A stretch of DNA of 64,000 bases, from the NCBI GenBank assembly GCA_012932295.1, contig JAAONU010000014.1, positions 15,689,039 to 15,753,038 on the forward strand, in the 5' to 3' direction. The DNA comes from Cyclina sinensis (Eukaryota; Mollusca; Bivalvia; Venerida; Veneridae). The notes beneath the pieces were generated by a model. That model saw only the letters and a program-made list of their open reading frames with translations. It made no database searches and was not told where the DNA came from. The position numbers and the translations under genes were made by a program. How positions within the stretch are numbered: position 1 is the stretch's first letter; each line of letters opens with the position of its first letter. Below are positions 37,601 through 49,200 of the stretch, piece by piece.

Positions 37601-39815
37601 AAGGCATATCATGGTATTGCAAACACCTAACGGAAATGTTTTAAGTCTCAATTTGATTTGTTTCCGTCATCAATCTAAATGAATGAGACATGAGCAAACG
37701 AGGAGGTTTGCAATTCATATTCATCATCTGTAACAGAGTATAAAGACCATGACGAATACAGTGCTTGATATTTGAGACTTGATGCCTGTCTCGTATTCAA
37801 AGCACTACTGTGTAGGAAGTACAAACGTAGCAATATTTCTAGTCATCTTTTAACGCTAGACGTATGCTTTCACAGGAATATAATAACTCCCGAAGCCAAT
37901 TTCAGATTCCTTGCACGAACTTAAAGATCTTTCACTAACAACAGAACTGTTTAAGATCGGTACATGTTTTAGTAGAAAAACCTTAAACCCCTATGACCAA
38001 GTTCTACATTCCAGCCGGAAGTATGTTTTTCTCTTGAAATCTGTATGCCTAAGTTCCTTTGATAAAAACTGAACATGACAAAATTAACTCTCTTTCTATA
38101 TTTAGATTCATTTTGCTGCGCTTACTCTACTATTAACTTCATTTGTTGCAAATATCTTACGCCCGTTGTTGAGTCTTGTGCAACAAACCGGCAAATATTT
38201 TTGTTAAAGAATAATCATAGTATTATGAGCTTTGCATACTTCTGCTATTAATAACAAAATCTATGTGAATTATCTGTCATTCCAGCTTTGACTTTGTTCT
38301 AAAGGAAAATATCAAACGCCGACTGTTGCCTTATACTCTATAACGGTTTTCATAAACTTCAAATGGCCTATAACTTAGTCATGCTCCTATTCAAGATCAA
38401 CATTTAAAAGTAATCTTCAAATCAACAAACACAACAGATCACCTCTGCGATTCATGCTGTAGAAAATATTAAATGCCAAAGCCAAAACTCAGTTTACTTT
38501 GATATTTGTTGGAAAGCCAAGGCTTAGCATTGAAAAACTCTCCATTTAACCTTGGTTTAGAATAAAACTGACGGCACTTAATGATCTTGAAAAACATGCC
38601 GTGGTTCGAGCATTGTATTCCAACTTCACACTCATTTTCTGTTTAAAATTTCGAACGCAAAATTTTAAACTCTGCATTCCATCTTTAAAATCGTATCTTA
38701 TCGACTTCATATGGCGAGGTCTGAAATCTGCATTGGTGATGACTGAGCCCTTCAAATAAATGCGCGTTACTAACTATGGACTACTTTCTTACCAACTCGC
38801 TTGATGAAGTCATCTGGATCCACCTTTCGTCTATCAGTTATTTCATGATGTATTTGTTTTCCCTTGTCTGCAATATGATTAATATGACAAATGACACGAA
38901 AGAACTGATAAATCGCCAAATAGTGTATTGTAAGTAAAGTAACTGAAACAAGACTTAAAAAAGGGTTCATAACAAAACAAAAGTGCAAGAGTCATACGTC
39001 TTTGTCTGTTTCGCCATATTGTTACTCTACAAGTGTTCATATACAAGAAGCTTTGTTTTAAAAAAGTGATACAAAACAAGCCTATTAAGCTATACGGAAA
39101 GGTACAATTTCAATCTTACTGCCTACATTAAGATTTCTCTTAAATATTAATTTCAACAAAATTAAATATTTACTATAAAGTTTCAGCAATTTATTTCCTA
39201 TTGGATCCTGCACCATTGATTGATAATATTTGATCTATTTAAAAATCACTAATGTGAAAAATACATTCGCGTTATTATATTTGACATTCAAGTTTTGTGC
39301 ATCATTTCGAAAATTTATTTATTTCCTGTATTTCCGCAGTACGAGACATGCCCATCAATACTTGCAAAAATCTATGACATTAAATCACGACATTTAATAT
39401 GCATATCTCAAATATCTCAAATTGTTTTTTGATTAGCACATTACTGAAAATAAGATCGATATGCAGTCAATGCCTTTCGACCATTCATCGTGAAAATTTC
39501 GCTTGAAGGCATTTATCTTGTACTAAAACTCGACAATAAGATAGACTTTAGAAACAATTGTACATAAAATCCAAATCATCATTAATGATGCTGGTTACTA
39601 GAGATGAACAGTCAAAAACTTACTGACGGATGTGAAAATGAAAGACATAAGACTTGTACACCCACAGACGCCGATGTCAAACACCGTGGGTTTGGCACAG
39701 GGCATGTGTATATAGGATGGTTCGTAGGCTGGTTTGCCGTCACTTCCTTGAGGAACCGGTCGGGAAACTTTGTACCAATCCGGTCCGAGCTCCGACGGTT
39801 GCAAGGTGCATTCCT
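31688..39815 (-). CDS. Unrecognised gene with repeated four-cysteine motif, copy C (5' end not found)
   Basis: Exons, in transcript order: 39624..39815, 38793..38867, 36148..36210, 34677 to about 34748, 33675..34247, 32493..32630, 32074..32112, 31688..31818. All but the fourth and fifth are phase 1-1 or phase-1 terminal, so they join in frame. Three exons carry one pattern: C, then LP-x-LGP (or ELGPDW), an aromatic pair, then Y-I-P/H, C, and a final CxC. Examples are ECTLQPSELGPDWY...MPCAKP...CGC, CSKKPLPDLGPQYF...GYIPFTCHG...CAC, and ECTKRALPELGPQYF...GYIPYVCHG...CACV-stop. The 573-bp exon is charged and looks disordered; it has one extra base near 33,805 against copy A, and its entry frame is ambiguous. 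No certain start codon; a candidate first exon ends at donor 40784. A resemblance to the LGP...Y-I..C part of noggin/trunk-type cystine knots is only a guess. It may be a pseudogene. Confidence 0.5.
36480..38790. other. Intron-like sequence, nothing coding seen
   Basis: Lies between exons 36148..36210 and 38793..38867 of the cysteine gene. It includes a 'ccgtctgtctgtctatccg' tract near 36,500-36,530. No exon with conserved splice sites was found. Confidence 0.4.
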
Positions 39816-39829
39816 CTAGAATTATACAA

Positions 39830-42650
39830 AATTCGTACATATTACTTATGCTGAATTTTCAAAAGCTAAAGACGTATTAAGAAAAATATTTGTAATTGCT
39901 TGAGTGCAACACATCAAGACCTACATCAAATCCTAATGAAAAGAAGAGAAACAGATCCAACAATTTACTCTGAAATATCAAAATTAGCATGCATATCTAA
40001 AAAGATGTTTTACAGCAATTTACTTGAGAGAAGATAAAATCTTACTAATTCAATGTATTTGAATTATTTTAAACATGCATTGCCCTCCCTTGTTCTCACT
40101 CGTAAATATTTATTTGTTTTTTTTTATATATATAATGTTTCTTTATACTTGTTTTACTTCCAAGTCATATGTCTTGCTGATATTGGCACCTGACTTGTAT
40201 AAACGTTGCCTCTCTTTATCCCTACTTTCTGTCAGAATTAATGTTACATTTCATTTGAGATGTTTACCTATTTTATGTACTGTCAACACTCTTCCAATGT
40301 TGATGTTTATCACTGTGACAGCAATGCAGGTCAGCACGTTCACCTTAAACCGCATAATTAAACTCGTCTACATGGTGGGCTGAAAAAGAACATATTGTTT
40401 AATGTCTATCAATCATAATATATTGATTAGGAATAAAAAGAAATCTTTATACCTGACCTGTTTTCTGGACTCCATTTTATTGACTTAACAACAGAGAAAA
40501 CATTCACGATACTGGCTTGAAGCTTTATATAACAACGACTTGTGTTTATGGATAAAGAAATAAATTTGAAACTTCGAAATTATATAAACATATGTTACTT
40601 AAATTGCGTAAACACATATCTTAAAGATTCGAATTCATTGTTCCTCTAAAACTAACAGCAAATGAATATAAACCGCCAGCAATCTAATGCACATTTTACG
40701 GTGTATATTATTTCAAATAAGTTTTGTCGTTTATTTCAAGTCGTATTCACAAAACAACATACAACGATTAAATAAATTCTTACCTCCGCTGTAAATTGTT
40801 ATGTCAAACAATAAAAACACAAAATTAATTGACAGTTCATGCTTTTAACAAGTACATAGTATGTTTATCACTGAAAAAATATCATCATCTTAATATAATG
40901 ATATTATTTGACATCGTCCATAAAACGCTGTAACAACATCGAAGTTACTATCATCTTTTTCCCGTACTGACTGAAATAAATTTGTTTACCGAGCAGGTAT
41001 GGAAAATCACTCACTTTCTCACTTCATTGAACATTTAACAATTACAAAATCAACTTTAATTAATGCAAAACGTAAATGTTAATGAATAGATGTTATTCAT
41101 TACAAGCATGTATAGGAAGGCATAATGATTTAAATATGGCTGCAGCAAAATCTAATGAAAGTCAGAAGAAGTAAGAAGTCTAATTTTACGGTTGTCATGC
41201 TAATTCTTCCTTGGTCTTGTTGCTGAGTCAAAAATCCATGACAGTTATAAGTTAAATCGTGGTAATTGTTGTCACCTGTTTCACCTACATCCACCTTTTT
41301 AATGCATTTTTAATTTATCTTTATTCTTCTTTTTCTTTTTTAGTTGACTTTTTTGTTTCTGTTTCCCTTTTATCTTTTTCAGTTTCGGTTTTCGTTCACT
41401 TTATGAAACAACGAACACTTACTAAAGCGTGTTTATAATATGTTTGTGTGTACTTAAATTGCCTGAGTATTTAATTGGTTATCAGTTATTGCCTAGAATT
41501 GTTTGAAACAAAGTACATTTGTACTGAATTTTGATGTTTTTTTTTATTTTGTGTACTTGTATTTTTTTTCTCTTTGAAGTTTTTGTTTGTGTTTAGGTGA
41601 CCTTTATTTGCACTTTTAACTGCTTATTGTGTATTAGTTTATATTTGAATTAGAACTTATGAGTGTGCCCTGAGAAAAGTTTTATTTCTGTTGTAAATAT
41701 TTAGAAGAAGAGCTGAAGCTTTTGTACCGGCAAATCACATATACTTCTGTATTCCTTTTGTGACTTGTTTATTCAATATACTCTCAAATATGAAAGATTA
41801 CAGCTGTTTAACGTAAATCTCATTTATTAGAAGTGGGGAAAAAGTCGTTTGTACTTTTGTAAATGTATTCTTGTGCATAACATACCGTGTTCGTGTGAAT
41901 AGTTATGTCTGACAGGTTTAAATCAATTATCTATACATGAACTTGCTTATATATATATTGTGTGTGTGCGTACGTGAGTGCGTGCGTGCGTGCGTGTGAG
42001 TGTGTGTGTGTGTGTGTGTGCTTATTTAGTTTATGATTTGTACATCTTATTGCATGGATGTGCAAACGCCATTTGATTTTATACCTCCACTAAATATTAA
42101 AGTGTAAAACTACATTTGGGATGTGTACATGTAATTATGTCATTTGACTGGTTCTGCCTGAAAATTGTAAAGTTTGCGATTTAAAAGATGTAAGATAGTA
42201 TTTTATTTGGTAATCAAATATTTTCTTCATGTAGCAGATCCTGATCTGGCACTAACAACTTTTCTCTACAAGTATATGATTTGATTTGTAATTGGTCTTA
42301 TATATTTGTCTCCTAAAATGGTTATTGTCACTGGTACTAGAATATTTCATTTATTCTTATATTCACTAGAGTGTTGTAGAAATTGTTTGCAATTCTACTG
42401 ATATTTCATGCACAAACTTTTGTATATTATTTTCCCTTGATACCCGTTTTAATCATAGACTTTCTGTGTAATGATTGTTAGATTATGGAGCACTAGTGTT
42501 TTAAGATTTTGTTCGGTGGCTGCAAAGTCGAGTTTTAGTTTAAGCTTTAGACTTTTTCTAATGAATAACATCTCTGTTGTCTATACATTAAACAGTTTCT
42601 GTTTCGGACATTATTATATGTTTTCGTACGGTCTTGACTATTTTTTAACA
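39830..42650. other. Non-coding, AT-rich
   Basis: I see no supported gene. A possible upstream exon of the minus-strand cysteine gene ends at 40784 ('cagcggag' followed by gtaaga; it would join in phase 1) but lacks a clean ATG frame. Confidence 0.4.
41948..42020. repeat. (GT)n / (GTGC)n microsatellite
   Basis: Alternating AT then GT, a CGTGCGTGCGTGC core, and a final pure (TG) run. Alternating purine-pyrimidine DNA of this kind can adopt Z-DNA (general knowledge). Confidence 0.95.
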
Positions 42651-42670
42651 TTGGAATTCATGCCTAAGGA

Positions 42671-42937
42671 GTTATTGGTTTTATTGGGGTTTAACGCCAG
42701 TTTAACAGGTAAGGTTATGCCCCGGCGGTCAGTCCACCTAACCAGTGTTCCTGGGTGTCCAACCAGTTTACTAACCAGTTTCTCCGCAAGTGACTGACTC
42801 ACTTGTTTCAGAGGTGAGGGACAAATGACCATATCAAATTATCACGGAGAAATTTTGCCGGGCCTGATGGGGATAGAACCGGGATCGTCCAGATTGCCAA
42901 TCCGATGCTCTACCGATTGAGCTAGCCGGGTTGGCTC
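42671..42937 (-). mobile_element. Full-length tRNA-derived SINE with 13-bp target-site duplication
   Basis: Read on the minus strand it starts with a tRNA-like head (A box 'tagctcaatcggtagagc', B-box region near 42,880), continues through 'tctccgtgataatt', 'agtcagtcacttgcgg' and 'ggttaggtggactgaccgcc', and ends in 'ggcgttaaaccccaataaaa'. A perfect 13-bp duplication, tcatgcctaagga, flanks it at 42658..42670 and 42938..42950, the mark of retrotransposition. It is the same family as 21106..21390 and resembles SINEs common in bivalves (from memory). Confidence 0.92.
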
Positions 42938-42950
42938 TCATGCCTAAGGA

Positions 42951-45015
42951 ACTTGCTCTAACATTTCCATAAAACACGTATTTCTTACGGCATTTATTCT
43001 ATTCAGGAACGATATTTAATGAGCAGATCGATACAACAACTAAGTCTTAAAGGGACATGCCCTACAATAAACAGATGTTATACTGAATATCTTAAGTTAC
43101 TGTCTCATTCGTCATAAAATGAAAAATAATTGAAAATGTAAAGGAGAGTGTATGTTTTTTTTTCCTTAAGGCATCTAGACACTTAAATAGTGTTCAGTAA
43201 GAATAAATGGCTAATAAATCAAGCTAAACATGAAACAACAACGAATCACTATATAAAGAACATTAATGCATTATGTTTAGTTAAGTTCTTTAAGCTGTAC
43301 TCAGAGCTGTACTGACCGCCACCTTGGCAACTGTATTAATTCAATATTATTTACAATTACATAATTTTAACAAAATCCGAACTCTCTAGATTTTAAGATA
43401 TGCCTCACTAAGGTATTATATATGGACACTAGGAAGCCGGTCTGCAGCGAGGTTGCCGTGACTGTCAGTCATTGTGAAACCACTTCACACTAACGATTAA
43501 TGTCATGAAAAACTCATCAATATTTCCTGACATTTATTTTCAAACAAACACGTCAAGTTGTGGTTTAAATAGATTAAGTGCAATATTCAACAATAAACGT
43601 TATGTTAATTTAGTATAAATTAACTTGTGCATTAGTCATTCTTTACGAGACTGAATAAGAAAAATACACAAATATTCGAATTACATGTTTTCCAGCTAAC
43701 TTGGATAGGTTTCGTGGAAATATATGTATATTGCTTAAAGTATACTTTATTTTTGCTTAATGCTTAAGATACTTATTTCTTCTGCCTTTGTTTCGGGAGA
43801 AAGTATTAATCTGTCAAAACTGTAAAAAAAATGTCAAAGGAATGCAAAATATTTATTTTCGTTTTCTTTTTTCTTGCAAGTAAATGCCGACATGATGATA
43901 ATAGATAATAAGGAAACGCTTTCAAGTGTCACACACTGCATCAAACAAACAGAAAACGTGCACTTAGACGAATATGGTGTACAATTTAGGTTAAACATAA
44001 GGCTAATTGTACTGCGTAGATATTGAGGAGTATGGTGTACTAGTACGGTCAGAATTTTAAAAGGTGTGGTTCATGTTTATTAAAAAAGAAAGTAAAGCTT
44101 TTAATGATGTACTAATACGGTTGCTTAATCTTAGTATAGGATTAAACAAAATTTTAGGGAAACTATCGTCAGATGGAAATAGACAATTATCATAGATTTA
44201 TGAGTTTGCTTACTATGAATTAGAAAAAAAACTGCTCAGAAATAAGAAAAAGAACAGTGTATGTTTAAATGATTTAATTTCAAATGTGATTTTCATTCAA
44301 TTGACAAAGGTTTTGTAATAATACAAAATATAGTTTTCAGAAGCATTTCATATAAAAAAGGGAAAATAAATATATCATCTTTACATAAAGCATACTTCGT
44401 TTGATATACAAAATGTCTTGACATTCGCATTGTGTACATTATTCCTATCGGTTTTTTTATGTCTATAATCAAGTCACATAGTACAAGCTTACATTTTACA
44501 ATTCTTTCGTTATCATTTTGTTGAGCAAATAATGTGATAATGGCTGCAACTAACCTAATTAAGACTCTATAGCAGTAATGGCAAAAGCCCTAAAGTATGA
44601 GCGGTAAACGATGCAAAAATGAAGGAAGTGATATAACTTTGGGGGAAGGGGGATGCGTGAGTAGGCTTTGCAATTTATGTGCTTCACTACTACATATTTA
44701 AATATTTGAAAGCATTTGAACACAATTTTTAACCCAATTGTATGAAAACTTATATTTGAATGTTATCAGGTTCCTTTAGTTAATTAGAAATAAGAACAGT
44801 AAATATTTTAAGTGATACTTTAAGAAGAAATATCTTTAAATACATATTCGATGAATTGCAGAACAAGTTAGTTAGGAATTGTTATTTAAGTCTTACCATA
44901 TATTTCTAACTTCGTTTTTGCGAACACAAATATTTTTTAACAATTAGTCATTGTGTTCTTTTAGAGATAAAAAGTTACGTGGAATTGTTACCACGACCGT
45001 ATCAATTCTAATATG
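42951..45015. other. Non-coding, nothing recognised
   Basis: AT-rich sequence without conserved exons, long reading frames or clear repeats. Confidence 0.5.
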
Positions 45016-45017
45016 TC

Positions 45018-45223
45018 GATGAAGAGAATAAACTACTCTGTCTGCTTCTAGATGAGTAAACCCCTCTGTCTGCCTCTCGATGAGTAAACCACTCTGTATG
45101 CCCCATCGATGAGTAAACCCCTCTGTCTACACCTCGATGAGTAAACCTCTGTGTCTGCCTCTCGATGAGTAAACACCTCTGTCTGCCTCTCGATAAGTAA
45201 ACCACTCTGTCTGCCTCTCGATG
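45018..45223. repeat. 28-bp minisatellite, seven units
   Basis: Units of gatgagtaaac..ctctgtctgcctctc start at 45018, 45051, 45079, 45108, 45136, 45164 and 45192. Two overlapping minus-strand reading frames with a repeated LLIERQT-like phrase come from this array and are not counted as genes. Confidence 0.95.
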
Positions 45224-45295
45224 ACATCCTTCCTGTGTTCAAACCAGTACTCGTGCCGAAAGTGAGGAATGCGGAAATTCACTTTAGACTCTCAC

Positions 45296-45362
45296 GTTGG
45301 TGGGAATCGAACCAGCGAACTTCGGATCGGGAGTCCGGCGCTCTTACCCCTTTACCACCTCT
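45296..45362 (-). repeat. tRNA-Gly-like fragment (SINE head or tRNA pseudogene)
   Basis: On the minus strand it reads ggtaaaggggtaagagcgcc, a CTCCCGA anticodon-like loop (CCC) and ggttcgattccc as B box. The acceptor stem is not convincingly paired, so I do not call a working tRNA. Confidence 0.45.
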
Positions 45363-46278
45363 TTTTCTAACTGTTTGACAGTTTATTTCACGTAAGGCAA
45401 ACTGATAAAACCAAACTCATGAAAGCACATTTATTAAATTCCCCCTTTTGGTTTCAGAGCTTCAGTTGAAACTCTGCAATGAGGCATATTTTAGCCTCAG
45501 TAGTTTACACTGACCACCAATTGTCTAGGACATGGTGCAGAAGTCTGGTATGAAATGAGAATGAATTACATAAGGTTTTCACTGAACACTTTGTATGTCA
45601 TAGTTGTGTTATAATAATGATAATGGAACAAATATGCACCATGGCGCCATTGTAAGATTGTACGAGGACAGTAAGTGATAAGAACACTGTCTAAGGCTAA
45701 ATGGGTTTTAAATTGAAATAACAATAATAGCTCTTTGAAAGTTTGACAATAACAGCATTTATAAAGTATGATTATCCCCTGCAATGTCTATACAAGCATG
45801 TTAAGGGTTTCGGACAGGTTTCTTGTATTAGTGGTAAGAACACAGACTGGAATCTCATATTGTAGTATTACATTGTTACCCAATCTATATGGTTTAAGCT
45901 ACCTGTAAGCTAATATTTGCCAGCTAACATTCCGATCAGGTTAAATAAATAAGAATTATACAAAACTGCTTAGGTAAATATTATATCACTGTCTGAACTC
46001 TATGCATTAAGTGCATACAAACTAGAATGATGAAAGACACATTTGGTATTGATAAACTTCGATTAAGTTCTGTCTTGTCTTGTACGATTCGAGCCTCCTG
46101 ATCACAACATTTTCAGAAAGAACCGTAGTAAAAAGCTTCCCTAAGAAACATAGTGATCAGCTTTGGCCTGTTAGTGTATCAAGGACTAAAGCAGTCCTGC
46201 TGTCTCGTTTTCGACAATTCGTTATAGCTCTCTACAATTAAATGCTCAGGTAAAAGAAGAAAGCGTATCACAACTATA

Positions 46279-49200
46279 TCAGTTATCACATACAGGAACT
46301 TTGAGTTTTCCGAGCAAGGAGCATCCATGGTCTGTGGCATATTTTGCGCTTTTGTCTTTTGACACGTACACCGGTACTGTCACAACTTTCTGAAACTCTC
46401 TATTCAGGGACAGTCGTACACAGCGACTGAATTCGTCGATATGTACAAGTCTTCCTTCCTTTATTAAAGGTGTAAACACTGCAGAACAATACTGTTTCTC
46501 ACTCGCTGTGAACAGCTTTTCACTCGGGTGATGATTGTTGTTGAACGGAACCGCCATTCCAATACCGTATGAGTGGTTTGCCCTGCACAAGAGTGTCGTC
46601 CCTTGATTATGACCAAGTAACACTCCTCCCCTTAATACTGCAAGACCTCCGTCATTGATACTGAGCATACTCGAATTTGGAAAATAAAATCTTACTGCAC
46701 CGGAAACTACCGGAGATTCAATAAACCCTCCGACTAGAATTATTACATCACACTGTTTTGTTTCCGGGTCACGTGATAAATTAGTTAAATACCCGACTGT
46801 ACTTTTAACTGCAGGGCCAAAAGTGTCTTTCATGACAGTTTTGTCGAGTATGAGATAGTTGTCTTGAGATAAAATCCGCCCAACAAAGTCAGAATCGTCT
46901 ATCAAATATTGAATAGATTGCTTGTATTTTGTAGTATACATCTTAACCAATGAGCTAGGCAGTTCCAAGCTGGTTCCCTGGTCTGATTCAAGAGAAAATT
47001 TACGTTTCTTAACGGCGAATTCATACTGAAGTTCTAGGTAGTCAGTTTTATATTTCTTTGAGTAAAGTTCAATAAATTCGTTTCCGAAAAGTTGTGTAAG
47101 GAACTTTAAAAAATCGGCGTCCACACGCGTCCCTCCGGACGCACTACCAACATTCTTTGGGAATTCTTTGACACTTCCGTCTTCTTCTATTTCTTGAACG
47201 GCTGTATCTATACCAGTGCCTTAAGAATGTAGTAAGGGAACATGTTTAAACAGTGTGTGTGTAAAATAAATTGATAAGCAAAAGGCAACAGCTTTGAATT
47301 GTCTGATGAAAAAAAAAATTACGTGTCACCTGCATCTCGCCTATAAATGACACGTCTTTATTTAATCTGCACAATATTCAACACTTTAATTCTGCACAAA
47401 ATTTTAAACTTAAAATAGAAAAAGAGAAATTGAATTCAGTTCGTATCAGAGTTATAACGACGATATTTTTTATAGTTTGTATACATGTGTCATATTATAT
47501 TCGATACCTACTTACCTCCTAGATTGACAATCATATGGCGGGTATTCGGCTTTTGGATGTAAAACAAACTTTCACTGCTTGGTCTTAAAGGTAGCAGACG
47601 ACAGTATATACCGGCAGCCTCGCTTTCGGTATGAATTAAATATGACGTCAAACCTGCCTAGAAATAGACACATCAATTACATGCATACAATTTGTATGTT
47701 TCGAAAGAACAAATAAACATATATACGTTAGAACCAACTAAAACAAGCCGCTAGGCTTATGAAAAACACCTTCATTTCTATACGTGACGAAATGCTTTTT
47801 ATGAACTTAGAATAACAAAATAATCTTATTTGTTTATATCACAATTTCTTTTGAAAATTTTATTTCTATTTTCCTAAATTAAGTACTCCATCAAGTCAAG
47901 TCACATCAAAGAAACCAGCCCAAAGAAATGTAGTGTAAAATAATGAAGAAATGGATGTGTACCTTCTTTGCAGCCGATTTTATGCAGTCTCTGGAGGCAT
48001 TGTCCCATTTTGTTGGTACGGTAAGCACGTAACGTATCGTGAATTTAGCCAACATGTCTGATGTGCCATACCGGGCACTGTCTTCTAGACTGGCAAGGAA
48101 GTGGGACTTTAGGTATTTCAACACAATGGTGAATAAGGAAATACCATTTATAGACTTCCCACCCTCTTCTAAAATGACAGTATCTTTCCGGAATTGCTGA
48201 AAAATAAAAACGGTTTTTCGTTATCAATTTAATATTTCTTCTAACTATTTCTGTTGTTGTTTTTTTTCTGAGGCACGCAACATGTAAACTGGTACACTTG
48301 TCACACAACTAGATATTTTAGAAAGTCGTTCTTCCAGAAACATAATGAGTTTAAGAAACATAATCGTTCCTAGGTTTATATTCCATTATCATGGTGGCAT
48401 ATTTATGCCGTAAGACAACTAGTTAAGTTTCGCAAGTGCATACGTGTTCGTGTTAGAAATATGCCACCATACATTTCTTCGAAAAAAAAAATCTTAAACA
48501 AACGGCGCTATGTTCTGGATAAAAGTCATTATAATTTTGTCATTCTACAGAAAAGTCATACCCAAGGCAACCTTCTTCAACGCAAGCAAGTCTTTTCCCC
48601 TGAATTCGAATTCACATTAAAATGCCAGCTCTGCATTAATAATATTGTAATGGACAACAACGTTTGTGGATAGCACAATCATCAGGAAGAAACTTTAACG
48701 ATTTTTACTTGTTTTGTAAACAATGAGCTGGTTACTTGAGGAAGTAAATATGACTGATAAATGCATTTGTTAAAATATTCTAGAAATTACCGCTTCAGGA
48801 CAGTTAGATAAGTTGTAATAAATTCACTTTTTTAGATTATTAGTTTCGAATTTAATTTCAATGTATTAAAAAAGGACAGTATAAGATAAAACATTCTCCA
48901 TAAATATTTCAGTACACATGGAAACTAATACACCATTCATGATCATGAATAGACTAAAAAACAGTAAATTTTCAAGCCAATTGAAATAGACCTGTGGAGG
49001 AAAAATACAATTGGGGACCAACGCCTGGATCATTTACAAAACTAGCATTGGTGGCACCCTTCATTTTTTTTCTGTGCGAAAAGGAAACATCAAACTAGAT
49101 ACCTCTGATATCTATATACACGTCATTTTACCTGCCAATCACTTAAGCCCACTGACTGAAACTTTAACTCTTCGATATTCGAAGTTTCGGGTTCGAATCC

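Noticed and set aside
38770..38988. Minus-strand frame starting with a hydrophobic, signal-like segment
   Set aside because: A good acceptor at 38,868 inside it gives a 75-bp phase 1-1 exon that joins neighbouring exons. The hydrophobic part would be intron.
45018..45223. CRISPR-like array of regular repeats
   Set aside because: Units are head to tail without unique spacers, in a eukaryotic genome; this is a minisatellite. The same applies to 60,835-61,600.
45008..45242. Two minus-strand reading frames with repeated LLIERQT-like phrases
   Set aside because: They come entirely from the 28-bp minisatellite and have no gene context.
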